Assembly: GCF_051603425.1 (NCBI RefSeq) | Contig: NZ_CP194411.1 | Span: forward strand, 1-64,000 | Reading direction: 5' to 3' | From: Selenomonas sputigena_A | GTDB taxonomy: Bacteria; Bacillota; Negativicutes; Selenomonadales; Selenomonadaceae | DNA: 64,000 nucleotides | Part shown: one piece after another, positions 1 through 13,624 of the stretch | How positions within the stretch are numbered: position 1 is the first letter of the stretch | How the letters are laid out: every line of letters begins with the position of its first letter | Translations under genes and position numbers: made by a program | The notes under the pieces: generated by a model | What the model was told of the DNA's origin: nothing | Database searches by the model: none | The model's input: only the letters and a program-made list of their open reading frames with translations

Positions 1-4946
<4,946 letters not shown>

Positions 4947-5358
4947 AAAAACTTGATCTTTTTGCGCTATGCTGCGTCATGGCTTCGCCGTGTGTCCTCG
5001 ACGTACGCGAGTACGTCTGCGGGACGCGGCTTCGCCATTCCTTTCCTAGCGAAAAAATCTCTGCGTTTTTTCTCCGTTGCCGACTATGTTGAATAATCAT
5101 GGCGGAGAAAATTGCTTTTAGCAGAGAGCCGTGATTGGCTCTTTTTTATCTTTGGATACGATTCTTTCGAACCGCATAAAGAAATTGTCGATTGCTTTTA
5201 CAATTTGTAGTTCACAATCGATGTTTCATCAAGATCTCTCTTGATGGACATCTGGCTTGAATCATATAGATGATTCATTTCTGCATTGTTTAGTTTTCAA
5301 GGAACACCGCCGAATTGCTCCGGCTTGTTCGCGCCTGCTCACTTCAGGCGACTTGACT

Positions 5359-5387
5359 ATCTTATCCTACTCCCGAGTGATTGTCAA
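5359..5387 (-). promoter_or_regulatory. rrn operon promoter
   Basis: On the minus strand TTGACA (5382-5387) and TAAGAT (5359-5364) are separated by exactly 17 bases. The site lies about 410 bases upstream of the 16S 5' end. The leader between them (4947-5358) is A/T-rich, contains a boxA-like sequence near 5285-5305 and several small stems, and has no gene. Confidence 0.85.
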
Positions 5388-5407
5388 GCGCTTTTTGACG
5401 TTTTTTT

Positions 5408-5452
5408 ACAAAAAAACACGGCAGTCCATTTCCTGCACTGCCGCGCTTTTAT
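5408..5452 (-). terminator. Terminator of the ftsEX-M23-ctpA operon
   Basis: The arms CGGCAGT and ACTGCCG surround an 11-base loop. Read on the minus strand, the hairpin is followed by a run of T. It begins just after the ctpA stop codon and lies upstream of the rrn promoter, separating the two units. Confidence 0.8.
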
Positions 5453-5462
5453 TTCAAGCCGC

Positions 5463-6614
5463 TCAACCCGCGAGCTTGCTCTTCATGATATCAATCGCTT
5501 TCAGAAGCTGCGTGTCGTTTGATGCGCCGTCAGCCTGCTCCACGGGGACGTCCGGTTCTATGCCTGTGCCGTCAATACTGCGGCCCGAGGGCGTATAATA
5601 CTTCGCAATCGTCAGCTTCAGGGCGTCGTCGTCATAAAGGGGCATGACGACCTGCACCGAACCCTTGCCGTAGGATTTTGCACCGACGAGTGTCGCTGCG
5701 CCCGTATCCTGCAGTGCACCCGCAAGGATTTCACTCGCCGAGGCACTGTTGCCGTCGATGAGCACGACAATCGGATATTTTTCCTTTTCAAGCTTTGAGT
5801 CGTATTCCTCTTTCGTACCGTCTTTCTGTACAACGGAGACAACCGGTCCCTTGGGGACGACCATGTTGGCGATCTCCACGCAGCTCGTTACAAGGCCGCC
5901 GGGATTTTCACGCAAGTCGAGGATCATGCCTTTCATGCCTTCCGTTTCAAGATTGTTATAGGCTTCCTTGAATTCTGACGCCGTATGTTCGGAGAAGGAA
6001 GCGATGCGGATGTAGCCGATGCCTTCCGTATCGGGCAGCATCTGTCCTGCGACCGTATGCACCTGGATCGTCGCACGCGTGATGGTATAGTCCTGATCCT
6101 CTTCGCCCGCGCGACGGATCGTCAGGACGACATTCGTACCGACTTCGCCGCGGATGTGCATCGCGACTTCTTCCGGCTCGATCTCGTGCGTCGGTTTTCC
6201 ATCGACTGCCACGATCTCATCGCCGGTCTTGATGCCGGCCGCCTCTCCCGGCGTTCCTTCCATAACGGAAATAACTGTGACCTTGTTGTCCTTGAAGCCC
6301 ATGACAATGCCGATGCCGCCAAACGAACCTTCCGTATGTGCCTTGAGCATCTCATACATCTGCTGGTTCAGATAAATGGAATGGGGATCGTCCAGCGTCT
6401 TGACCATGCCGGAAATGGCACCGTCAATCAGCTTTGTATAGTCCACATCCTGCACATACTGCGTCTCGATGAAGCGCAGCGCACCAAAGAAGCGCACGAC
6501 GTCCTTCATCTTCTGTCCGTTGAAGCCCAGAAGGGCATAAATGCCGAGCACCGTCGCCGTAAAGGTGACGAACGACGTCATGACGACGAGCAGGGCAACG
6601 TTCCTCTTTTTCAA
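5463..6614 (-). CDS. ctpA: S41 family carboxy-terminal processing peptidase (CtpA-like)
   Basis: A 383-residue secreted serine protease of the CtpA/CtpB/Prc family, which trims envelope proteins or cell-wall enzymes outside the membrane. An N-terminal hydrophobic segment (residues 7-30) is a signal anchor. A PDZ domain (about 95-180) contains GGIGIVMG, and the S41 catalytic domain follows. By spacing with the family I assign Ser292 in GNSASASE, Lys317 in SYGKGSVQ and Gln321 as catalytic. The start appears to be TTG, preceded by a GGTTGGTGA-type site. The gene lies 52 bases after the M23 hydrolase gene, in the order ftsE-ftsX-M23-ctpA. That order is common in Firmicutes and fits a role in controlling cell-wall hydrolysis at division. 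The exact substrate is unknown. Confidence 0.93.
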   Translation of the reverse strand: MKKRNVALLVVMTSFVTFTATVLGIYALLGFNGQKMKDVVRFFGALRFIETQYVQDVDYTKLIDGAISGMVKTLDDPHSIYLNQQMYEMLKAHTEGSFGGIGIVMGFKDNKVTVISVMEGTPGEAAGIKTGDEIVAVDGKPTHEIEPEEVAMHIRGEVGTNVVLTIRRAGEEDQDYTITRATIQVHTVAGQMLPDTEGIGYIRIASFSEHTASEFKEAYNNLETEGMKGMILDLRENPGGLVTSCVEIANMVVPKGPVVSVVQKDGTKEEYDSKLEKEKYPIVVLIDGNSASASEILAGALQDTGAATLVGAKSYGKGSVQVVMPLYDDDALKLTIAKYYTPSGRSIDGTGIEPDVPVEQADGASNDTQLLKAIDIMKSKLAG

Positions 6615-6666
6615 ATTTTCACCAACCTTCCGCTGAAAAGTATTTCATCCGACAGCAAAAGAAAAA

Positions 6667-7806
6667 TCAGAGATACCCCATCGGTTCAACCGGTTCGCCG
6701 TCTACACGCACCTCAAAGTGGCAATGCGGGCCTGTCGAATTTCCTGTCGAGCCGCATTCAGCTATGGGCTGCCCCTGCGAAACCGACTGTCCTTCACTCA
6801 CAAGAAGCGCCTGGTTATGCCCGTAAAGCGTCGATACGCCGCCGCCGTGGTCGATGATGACAGCATAGCCGTAACCCGAGATCCAGCCTGCATAGGACAC
6901 GATGCCGGACGCCGCGGCATGGATGGTATCGCCGTAGTCGCCTCCGATGTCTATGCCCGAATGGAAGCGGCTCGCACCCGTAATCGGATGGATGCGCCAG
7001 CCAAAAGGCGAGGTGATCGGACCTGAAATCGGCCAGATCATACCGCCGTTGCCCGAGGGCACCGCCGGCTGGTAACGGCTGTTCCTTATCATCCGCTCAA
7101 CCTCTTTGGAGGCTGCCATATTTTCGTTGATAATGCGCTCCTGTGTCGCGCGATCCGTTTCCATCTTGTCGATAAGAGACTGCTGCGCTTCCTGCTTCTT
7201 TTCCGCCTCTTTTCGGCGTACGCTCGCCTCATCGACGAGTTTTTTCTTCGCAGCCTTATCCTTCTCAAGCTCCCGTGTGGAGTTTTCGATGGCTTGCTTC
7301 TCGGCAAAGACCACCTGCACGAGATCGTAATCCTGCTGGATGACCTTTTTCAGCAAGTCCATGCGCGTAAAGAAGTCTTGGAAATCCTTCGCACCAAAAA
7401 GCACATCGAGGTAGCTGATCTGTCCGTTGATATAGATATCCCGCACGCGAGCGGCAAGCTGATCCGTTTTCTTATCATAATCCTTGTTCAGAACCTTGAG
7501 TTTTTCCTCGTTTTCATCAATGCGGTCCTCCGTCGCGTCAAGTTCGCTGCGGACATCCTTGTATGCCTTCTTCGCAGCATCCGCCGCTTCATCAAGTTCA
7601 CGCTTTGCTTCGGAAAGACCCTCGATTTCCGACTCTATCTCATTCTTTTTTCGCTGCGCCTGGTCAGCCTTATGGATATACTCATCGCGCTGCTCTTCCA
7701 GACTTTCCGAGAAAGCGACAGGCGAAAGCCCGACGAGAAAAACCGCACAAAGCGCTGCCGCCGCGATCTTTTTTCCCTGCTTTCCCCATCCGGTATAAAA
7801 AAACAT
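6667..7806 (-). CDS. Murein hydrolase activator/M23 peptidase with long coiled coil (EnvC-like)
   Basis: A 379-residue secreted protein with a signal peptide (about 12-32), a long Lys/Glu/Ala-rich coiled coil (about 33-250) and a C-terminal LytM/M23 domain. The zinc-site motifs are present: HSGID near residue 300 and HCHFE near the end, so the domain may be catalytically active. The open frame extends further upstream into ftsX. I chose the ATG at 7806 because AGGAGG precedes it and the signal peptide follows at once. The gene sits directly behind ftsX. In other bacteria FtsEX controls such coiled-coil M23 proteins across the membrane, so this is the likely output of the FtsEX complex. Confidence 0.92.
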   Translation of the reverse strand: MFFYTGWGKQGKKIAAAALCAVFLVGLSPVAFSESLEEQRDEYIHKADQAQRKKNEIESEIEGLSEAKRELDEAADAAKKAYKDVRSELDATEDRIDENEEKLKVLNKDYDKKTDQLAARVRDIYINGQISYLDVLFGAKDFQDFFTRMDLLKKVIQQDYDLVQVVFAEKQAIENSTRELEKDKAAKKKLVDEASVRRKEAEKKQEAQQSLIDKMETDRATQERIINENMAASKEVERMIRNSRYQPAVPSGNGGMIWPISGPITSPFGWRIHPITGASRFHSGIDIGGDYGDTIHAAASGIVSYAGWISGYGYAVIIDHGGGVSTLYGHNQALLVSEGQSVSQGQPIAECGSTGNSTGPHCHFEVRVDGEPVEPMGYL

Positions 7807-7817
7807 GAAAAAGCCTC

Positions 7818-8705
7818 CTAAACCTTGAGGAATCTTTTGAGCGAAATCGTACTGCCAAGCGCTCCGATCACCATGCCGCTCAAGAGCATCACGACACTGA
7901 TGAAATTGACGAACGGATACTGCGGAATCAGCGGCAGAAAAGCCAATGTGCTGTAAACCTTGGCCGTTATCATTCCATAAATGCTCCGCAGCGCGACGGA
8001 AGCGAAAACACCTCCGAAGAAACCAAGCACGACGCCCTCGAGAAGGAACGGCCAGCGAATGAACCAATCGGTTGCGCCGACGTACTTCATGATGGCGATT
8101 TCCTTCCTGCGCGCGAAGACCGTCAAACGTATCGTATTCGATATGATGAACAGCGTCGCCCCTGCCAAAAGCAGCATGAGCGTAAACCCAAAGGCGCGTA
8201 TGAGGCGCGTCATATCGAAGAGATGCTCGACGACATCCTGTCCGTACTTCGCGGATTCCACACCGTCAAATCGCTCAATCGCCTTGGCAGCCGTCTCCAC
8301 CATCGTCGGCTGCTTTACCGTCACTTCGAAGGAATTGGGCAGCGGGTTCTTGTCGTCAAGCGCATCGAGCAGATACTTCTGGTCACCGAGGCGTTCACGC
8401 AGGCGCACGATCGCCTCCTCACGGCTCACATATTTGACGCTTTCAATGCCCTGCATCTTGTTCAAGTCATCCTCGATATCATCAATCTCCGAACCCTTGA
8501 GTTTGTCCGACAGATAGACATTGATCTGTACCTGCGACTCGAGCATCGAGGCCATGCGGTTCATATTCATCACGATGATGAGGAACATGCCCAGGATGAA
8601 AAGCGAGACGGCAACCGTACCGATGGAAGCAAACGACATCCAGGTGTTGCGCTTGATGGAAATGCAAACCTCTCGTATGAAATATTCGCTTGTCCTAAGC
8701 TTCAT
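7818..8705 (-). CDS. ftsX: Cell division ABC transporter permease FtsX
   Basis: A 295-residue membrane protein with four predicted transmembrane segments (about 22-44, 170-192, 220-242, 265-287). A large extracytoplasmic loop lies between the first two, the classic FtsX layout. With FtsE it forms the complex that transmits ATP hydrolysis to periplasmic murein hydrolases. The ATG at 8705 overlaps the 3' end of ftsE by 11 bases, so the two are probably translationally coupled. An upstream extension of the frame lies inside ftsE and has no ribosome binding site. Confidence 0.95.
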   Translation of the reverse strand: MKLRTSEYFIREVCISIKRNTWMSFASIGTVAVSLFILGMFLIIVMNMNRMASMLESQVQINVYLSDKLKGSEIDDIEDDLNKMQGIESVKYVSREEAIVRLRERLGDQKYLLDALDDKNPLPNSFEVTVKQPTMVETAAKAIERFDGVESAKYGQDVVEHLFDMTRLIRAFGFTLMLLLAGATLFIISNTIRLTVFARRKEIAIMKYVGATDWFIRWPFLLEGVVLGFFGGVFASVALRSIYGMITAKVYSTLAFLPLIPQYPFVNFISVVMLLSGMVIGALGSTISLKRFLKV

Positions 8706-9381
8706 AGCCGTATCCTCCCCTCGCTTCGTCGCGCACGATGCGGCCGCCTTCGATGGCAATGACGCGCTTTTTCATCGTGTCCACGATATTTTTGTCATGC
8801 GTCGCCATGATGATCGTCGCCCCCGCATCGTTGATGCGGCGGAAAATATCCATGATTTCCCATGACGTCTCAGGGTCAAGATTGCCCGTCGGCTCGTCCG
8901 CGATGACGATGGCCGGATCGTTGACAATAGCACGCGCAATCGCCACACGCTGCTGCTCACCGCCCGAAAGCTGCGACGGGAAGTTTTTCCACTTCTCGCG
9001 AAGTCCTACAATATCCAGAACCGAATTCACACTGCGCTGCATGAGGCGTCGCGGCGCCTCAATGACCTGCATGGCAAAAGCGACATTTTCATAGACGGTC
9101 TTATCCGGCAAGAGCCTATAGTCCTGGAAAATCACGCCCAAACCGCGCCTCAGGTACGGCACATCCTTCGGCTTCAGCTTCATCATATCGTGCCCATTCA
9201 CGCGCAGCTTTCCGCTCGTCGGCAGAATTTCCCGCAGCAGCAGGCGCACAAACGTCGATTTGCCCGCGCCGCTTGCCCCGACGAGAAAGACGAAATCTCC
9301 CTTTTCTATCTTGACGCTCACATGGTCGAGCGCCACGGTGCCATTATCATAAACCTTGGAAACATCCTTCATATAAATCAT
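8695..9381 (-). CDS. ftsE: Cell division ATP-binding protein FtsE
   Basis: A 228-residue ABC ATPase. The Walker A motif GASGAGKST (about 37-45), the signature LSGGEQQRVAIARA (about 137-150) and the Walker B region with IVIADEPTGNLDP are intact. It is the cytoplasmic ATPase partner of FtsX. It heads the ftsE-ftsX-M23-ctpA unit. A GGGGGAATTCATCGG site precedes the ATG, and a TATAAT box (complement of ATTATA at about 9429-9434) lies some 50 bases upstream, with only a weak -35. Confidence 0.97.
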   Translation of the reverse strand: MIYMKDVSKVYDNGTVALDHVSVKIEKGDFVFLVGASGAGKSTFVRLLLREILPTSGKLRVNGHDMMKLKPKDVPYLRRGLGVIFQDYRLLPDKTVYENVAFAMQVIEAPRRLMQRSVNSVLDIVGLREKWKNFPSQLSGGEQQRVAIARAIVNDPAIVIADEPTGNLDPETSWEIMDIFRRINDAGATIIMATHDKNIVDTMKKRVIAIEGGRIVRDEARGGYGYEA

Positions 9382-9718
9382 CCGATGAATTCCCCCATAT
9401 CAGATGCCCGATTTGACATTCTTTTCTATTATAGCACAAGTACCGACTTTCTGCTTTTTGCGGCAATCTTTTCTTAACAATTTTCTTTCCTCAAGGCGAA
9501 CACAATGCCTTGCCGCCAAATCCTGAAGCAGATATGCAGCTATATCCGGGTGATAACCAACTGAAAATAAAGCATTTTCTCCGGGGATCTCCATATATAT
9601 TCCATTGCCGACGCGTTTCTCCCCAGCACAGAAGATGCCCCTGCCCGGGTTTTTATACCCGAACAGGGGCAATAAACAAACGGGAGCCATCGCATCCACG
9701 ACAGCCGGTTCTGCCCAT
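9382..9718. other. Intergenic region ftsE/cobalamin adenosyltransferase
   Basis: This 337-base gap holds the ftsE promoter region near 9420-9440. An inverted repeat at about 9636-9669 (GCCCCTG...CAGGGGC, with an inner CGGGT/ACCCG pair) probably marks the end of the adenosyltransferase transcript, although no clear T-run follows it. I see no gene; a long minus-strand frame across it is a shadow. Confidence 0.5.
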
Positions 9719-10219
9719 TCAGTCCTTCGCTTCTTCCAAGCGCATGAGCATGAAGCAGTAATCGGAGAGGCGATTGAGGAAGACCTGATCCTCCTTATGG
9801 AGAACCGCCTCGCGCGAGAGTGCGTAGAAGCGACGTTCGGCACGGCGCACCGTCGTGCGTGCAAAATCGAGCATGGCGCCGGCCTGTGTATCGCCGGGAA
9901 CAAGAAAATGCGTGAGCTTCGGCAAATGCGCTTCAATCTCGTCGATATCCTTTTCGAGCATCGCCGCATCGTCAAATGTGACCATCGGCTCCTGCCCAAG
10001 GCTCGCGATATCGGCCATGAGCAGCGAAAGCTTTTTCTGCAGGAGCACGATCTTCTCGCGCACGGTTTCCTTCGTGGCAAAGGCACGCGCCATGGCCAAG
10101 GCCGATCCCGCCTCATCAAGCGCCCCATACGTATCGACGCGCAGGGCATCCTTGTCGACGCGTTCGCCCGTGTAGAGGCTTGTCTGTCCCTTATCGCCGG
10201 TCTTTGTATAAACGCCCAT
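9719..10219 (-). CDS. PduO-type ATP:cob(I)alamin adenosyltransferase
   Basis: A 166-residue enzyme that transfers the adenosyl group of ATP to cob(I)alamin, making coenzyme B12. The N-terminal signature YTKTGDKGQTSLYTG and the following RVDTYGALDE match the PduO/EutT-like trimeric family, and RRAERRFY near residue 125 supplies the ATP-site arginines. A GAGGTGAAATGA site precedes the ATG. The next gene upstream (ndk) starts 430 bases away and ends 10 bases before this one, so the two are probably co-transcribed. A cobalamin riboswitch near 48 kb fits a cell that uses and imports corrinoids. Confidence 0.93.
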   Translation of the reverse strand: MGVYTKTGDKGQTSLYTGERVDKDALRVDTYGALDEAGSALAMARAFATKETVREKIVLLQKKLSLLMADIASLGQEPMVTFDDAAMLEKDIDEIEAHLPKLTHFLVPGDTQAGAMLDFARTTVRRAERRFYALSREAVLHKEDQVFLNRLSDYCFMLMRLEEAKD

Positions 10220-10229
10220 TCATTTCACC

Positions 10230-10649
10230 TCAATCGAAGATTTCAATTTCACTGAAAAATATTGCGATCTCGCGCGCTGCGCTTTCAGGGCTGTCCGAGG
10301 CATGGACGGCGTTCTTGCCGACGCTCTCGGCAAACAGCCTGCGCACCGTTCCCTCAGCCGCTTCGGCAGGATTCGTCTTGCCATTGATCTCGCGCACGCG
10401 GGCGATCGCGTCATCTCCTTCAAGCACCATGGCGACGAGCGGCGCCGAGGTCATGAAGCTTTCAAGCTCTTCGTAGTAAGGGCGTCCGATATGCTCAGCA
10501 TAATGCTTCTGAGCCACACGCTTCGTCATCTGCATGAGCTTCATCGCGCAAAGCTTCAGGCCCTTTTTTTCATAAATGGCAATGATTTCACCCGTATGAT
10601 TCTTCTCGAATGCATCCGGCTTGATGAGTACCAGCGTTTTTTCCTTCAT
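10230..10649 (-). CDS. ndk: Nucleoside diphosphate kinase
   Basis: A 139-residue enzyme of normal family length that moves the gamma phosphate between nucleoside tri- and diphosphates. The active-site histidine lies in NAVHASDSPESA near residue 117, and the N-terminal TLVLIKPDA is conserved. I chose the ATG at 10649, preceded by GGGGAGATG. The longer open frame runs back into the gene upstream and has no family similarity there. It lies between the carbonic anhydrase-like gene and the cobalamin adenosyltransferase on the same strand. Confidence 0.96.
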   Translation of the reverse strand: MKEKTLVLIKPDAFEKNHTGEIIAIYEKKGLKLCAMKLMQMTKRVAQKHYAEHIGRPYYEELESFMTSAPLVAMVLEGDDAIARVREINGKTNPAEAAEGTVRRLFAESVGKNAVHASDSPESAAREIAIFFSEIEIFD

Positions 10650-10671
10650 AAAAAGAACATCTCCCCTGTTT

Positions 10672-11250
10672 TTAAAGATTCTTTTTGTCCAGCTTATGCA
10701 GCATAGCCGCCTTTTTCTCCCCGCTTTCCCGCGCCTCTCTTTCTTCCCTGTAAATGCGGGCAAGCTTGCAGTAGTTCTCAGCTGAGGCGCGGACGGCTTC
10801 CAATTCGTCATCGCGCAGCGCACGGACAATGCGCGAAGGGTTGCCGTAAACGAGGGAATCATGCGGGATTTTCTTGTGCTGCGTCAGAAGCGTCGCCGCC
10901 CCGATGATCGTGTTCTCCCCAATTTCCGTATAGCCAAGCAAGACAGAGCCCATGCCGATCAAGCAGTTGTTGCCAATCTTGCTGCAGTGAATCAGCGTGT
11001 TATGTCCGATCGTCACATAATCGCCAATGATGGTCGGCGCATCGCCCATAACGTGGATCGTGGAGTTGTCCTGTATATTTGTATACCTGCCGACGACAAT
11101 CGGCTGCAAATCACCGCGCAGGACCGTATTGAACCAGATATTCGCACCCTCCATGATCGTCACATCCCCGATGATTGTCGCATTCGGCGCGATCAGCGCC
11201 GTCGCGTCAATTTTCGGTGACACGCCTTTGTAGGGCAGGATGACTGCCAT
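10672..11250 (-). CDS. Gamma-class carbonic anhydrase family protein (left-handed beta helix)
   Basis: A 192-residue hexapeptide-repeat protein. Repeats such as APNATIIGDVTIMEGANIWF and IGENTIIGAATLLTQ build a left-handed beta helix, and the histidines in STIHVM, TIGHNTLIHCS suit the trimer-interface metal site of the gamma-CA/YrdA/PaaY family. Whether it hydrates CO2 or has another role is not decided by sequence. A charged alpha-helical tail follows residue 150. The ATG at 11250 is preceded by GGGAGGGG; an upstream ATG at 11265 lacks a good site. Confidence 0.87.
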   Translation of the reverse strand: MAVILPYKGVSPKIDATALIAPNATIIGDVTIMEGANIWFNTVLRGDLQPIVVGRYTNIQDNSTIHVMGDAPTIIGDYVTIGHNTLIHCSKIGNNCLIGMGSVLLGYTEIGENTIIGAATLLTQHKKIPHDSLVYGNPSRIVRALRDDELEAVRASAENYCKLARIYREEREARESGEKKAAMLHKLDKKNL

Positions 11251-11352
11251 GCAAACCCCTCCCATCTCTTTATTTCCCTAAGCCAACGAAACTATTATAA
11301 AAAAATTTCTCCGGCTTGTAAAGGAAGCTCGGATAAAACGGCGCACCGCTTT

Positions 11353-12621
11353 TCATTCCTCTGCCGAATCCTGCTGCACTTCCCGCTCAGCCGTCCCTTG
11401 CGCCAAATACCGCCCCAGCGCCCGCACGCGCTGCTCGTGCAGCCATCGCCCGACAGCGGGGCCTTCCATTCCAGGCGGAGCATCGCCGCCCCGTATGCCG
11501 CGGAGCAACGCAAGAATCTCCTCCCCTTCAGCCAGATAGCGAGGCAAGGCGCCGTGATCGACGAGGATGATGCTGCAAAAATCGGCGAAGGACAGACCCG
11601 ACAGCTCCACGGCAAGCAGGAGTTCCACCATCTTGCCCTTCTTGGCAAGAAGCGGTGCACGCATGTGCTCCTTGATCACAAAACGCGCCGCCTGCAGCCA
11701 TGCTCTCGGCAAGGTCATGCGCTTGTTCCATGCCGCAAGCGCCTCAAGACCGCGACCCTCATGCCCATAATGATGCGGCAGCATCTCCGCCGGCGTCGTC
11801 CCCTTGCCGAGATCATGCGCAAGCGCGGCAAAGCGTGCGGGCAGGTTCCGCGTCCTCCGCGCCGTCTCGTCAACAACCTGCATCGCATGAGCGAAGGCGT
11901 CTCCTTCGGGATGATACGCTGCGGGCTGCATTTTGCCGCGCATGGCAAACAATTCAGGAAATACGAGTTGCAATAAATCTGCCTGCAGGAGCACCTGAAA
12001 AAAAAGAGACGGCCGCGGCGCAGCGAGTGCGCGCGACAACTCATGGACAAGGCGGTCTGCCGGTTCAGACATAAGTTCAGAGCCGCAGGCGGCCATCAGC
12101 GGCACGGTGTCATCCGCCACGGAAAAGTCGAGTTCCGCCGCCTGTCTTGCTGCACGCAGGGCGCGCACGGGATCTTCGAGAAAATGCTTTGATGTGGCGC
12201 GGATTGTACGCCTTTCGATATCGGCCTGTCCGCCATAGGGATCGATTAAAGTCTTTTCGGGCAGACGCAGTGCCATGCTGTTCATCGTCGTATCGCGGCG
12301 CAGGAGATCCTCTTCGATCGTGACCGATGCCGCAAAGTCCACGGAAAAGCCCGTATAGCCTCGTCCCGTTTTTTTCTCGCGGCGGGCAAACGCGACTTCC
12401 GCTTTTACTCCGTCGATTTCCAAAAGGTACACGGGAAAGGACTTTCCGGTACATACGGCAGCAGGAAAAAGGCGCAAAAACGTCTCCCGCTCCATCCCGG
12501 CAACAACGAAGTCCTTATCCTGCGGCTTCTCCCCGCGCAGCATGTCGCGCACCCAACCGCCCACGATATAGAGCGTGCCTCCGGCATTTTCCACTGCCTC
12601 GATAAAATCCGTTTCCCTCAT
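11353..12621 (-). CDS. cca: CCA-adding tRNA nucleotidyltransferase with HD domain
   Basis: A 422-residue class II nucleotidyltransferase. The N-terminal head has VGGWVRDMLRG and the metal-binding DKDFV (about 22-42). RRDTTMNSMAL and the RALRAARQAAEL region complete the polymerase core. An HD domain (HDLGKG near residue 265) follows, as in bifunctional CCA enzymes with phosphohydrolase activity. It adds or repairs the 3' CCA of tRNAs. The ATG at 12621 has GAGG just upstream; a GTG two codons earlier is an alternative. A strong inverted repeat separates it from thrB. Confidence 0.92.
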   Translation of the reverse strand: MRETDFIEAVENAGGTLYIVGGWVRDMLRGEKPQDKDFVVAGMERETFLRLFPAAVCTGKSFPVYLLEIDGVKAEVAFARREKKTGRGYTGFSVDFAASVTIEEDLLRRDTTMNSMALRLPEKTLIDPYGGQADIERRTIRATSKHFLEDPVRALRAARQAAELDFSVADDTVPLMAACGSELMSEPADRLVHELSRALAAPRPSLFFQVLLQADLLQLVFPELFAMRGKMQPAAYHPEGDAFAHAMQVVDETARRTRNLPARFAALAHDLGKGTTPAEMLPHHYGHEGRGLEALAAWNKRMTLPRAWLQAARFVIKEHMRAPLLAKKGKMVELLLAVELSGLSFADFCSIILVDHGALPRYLAEGEEILALLRGIRGGDAPPGMEGPAVGRWLHEQRVRALGRYLAQGTAEREVQQDSAEE

Positions 12622-12644
12622 CCGCACCTCGCCCCCAGAGCCGC

Positions 12645-12696
12645 GCTGCCGCCCGACGCCTTGCCGCCCCCTCGCAGCAAAGCGTTGGGCGGCAGC
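12645..12696 (-). repeat. Strong inverted repeat between thrB and cca
   Basis: The arms GCTGCCGCCCGACGC and GCGTTGGGCGGCAGC pair over 15 positions with one G-T. The loop is about 22 bases. There is no T-run, so it may be an mRNA processing or attenuation structure rather than a simple terminator. Confidence 0.55.
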
Positions 12697-12700
12697 GGCA

Positions 12701-13624
12701 TCAATGTCTTTTCAAAATCCTCGCTCCATGCGAGTCTATGGCAAGCTGCAAGGCATGCGCCTCGATTCCATGCTGTGCAAAAGCCTTGACCATCGCCTCT
12801 CCTACAGCTTCCTCATCCTGCAAGGCGTATGCCATCAGGCAGGGGCCTGCACCGCTCAGGCTTGCACCGAGGGCGCCCGCTTTATGCGCCGCCCGAAATA
12901 CATCCTTCATGCCCGGAATGAGCTTTTCGCGATACGGCTGATGCAGTGCGTCGGAAAGGGCGCTGCGCAAAAACCGCGGATGCCCTTTCAAGAGAGCGGC
13001 AACCAAAAGCGCCGCACGGCTCACATTGAAAACGGCGTCTTTGAGCGGCACTTCCTGCGGCAAGACACTTCGCGCCAACTTTGTCGAAAGCGGAAACTCC
13101 GGCACGGCGACAACAAGCTTCAGAGCCATGCGCGGCATCAGAGAGAAGCACTCGACACGCCCGCGCGTTACGACGCTGACCGTAAAGCCACCAAAAATGG
13201 CGGGCGCCACATTGTCCGGATGCCCCTCGATATCCGTCGCCATCTGCAGAAGTTCCCGGCGTGAAAAGCGGTTGTCCAGAAGCGTGTTCGCGGCCTTGAG
13301 CCCGGCTACAATGGCTGCCGCACTGCTGCCCAGTCCGCGCGAGAGGGGGATATTGTTCTTCATGCGGATCCGGAATCCCTGCACCTTGTCAGCCATGCGC
13401 GCACGCTTCAATATCAGGCGGATGGAACGCACCACGATATTGCGCTCGTCGCGCGGGATATTCCCGGCGCCTTCCCCCTCGATGTCGATGACAATCCCCT
13501 GCTCTTCCAGAAACGTGAGTTCAAGCTCATTATAAATCGTGCAGGCGACGCCGATCGCGTCGAAACCCGGCCCGCAATTCGCGCTCGTTCCCGGCACGCG
13601 CACGCGGATGGTCTTGTTCAGCAT
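12701..13624 (-). CDS. thrB: Homoserine kinase
   Basis: A 307-residue GHMP kinase that phosphorylates homoserine on the way to threonine. The GHMP ATP-binding motif PLSRGLGSSAAAIVAGL lies near residue 93, the N-terminal VPGTSANCGPGFDAIG is typical of ThrB, and the C-terminal GASLSGAGPCLMAY is the third GHMP motif. AAGAGGAGAA precedes the ATG. The gene overlaps hom by 7 bases, so coupling is likely. No threonine synthase gene is seen in the window. Confidence 0.96.
   Translation of the reverse strand: MLNKTIRVRVPGTSANCGPGFDAIGVACTIYNELELTFLEEQGIVIDIEGEGAGNIPRDERNIVVRSIRLILKRARMADKVQGFRIRMKNNIPLSRGLGSSAAAIVAGLKAANTLLDNRFSRRELLQMATDIEGHPDNVAPAIFGGFTVSVVTRGRVECFSLMPRMALKLVVAVPEFPLSTKLARSVLPQEVPLKDAVFNVSRAALLVAALLKGHPRFLRSALSDALHQPYREKLIPGMKDVFRAAHKAGALGASLSGAGPCLMAYALQDEEAVGEAMVKAFAQHGIEAHALQLAIDSHGARILKRH

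Noticed and set aside
6667..8067. A longer N-terminus for the M23 hydrolase
   Set aside because: The extra 87 codons lie inside ftsX in another frame; the ATG at 7806 has a strong ribosome binding site and a signal peptide.
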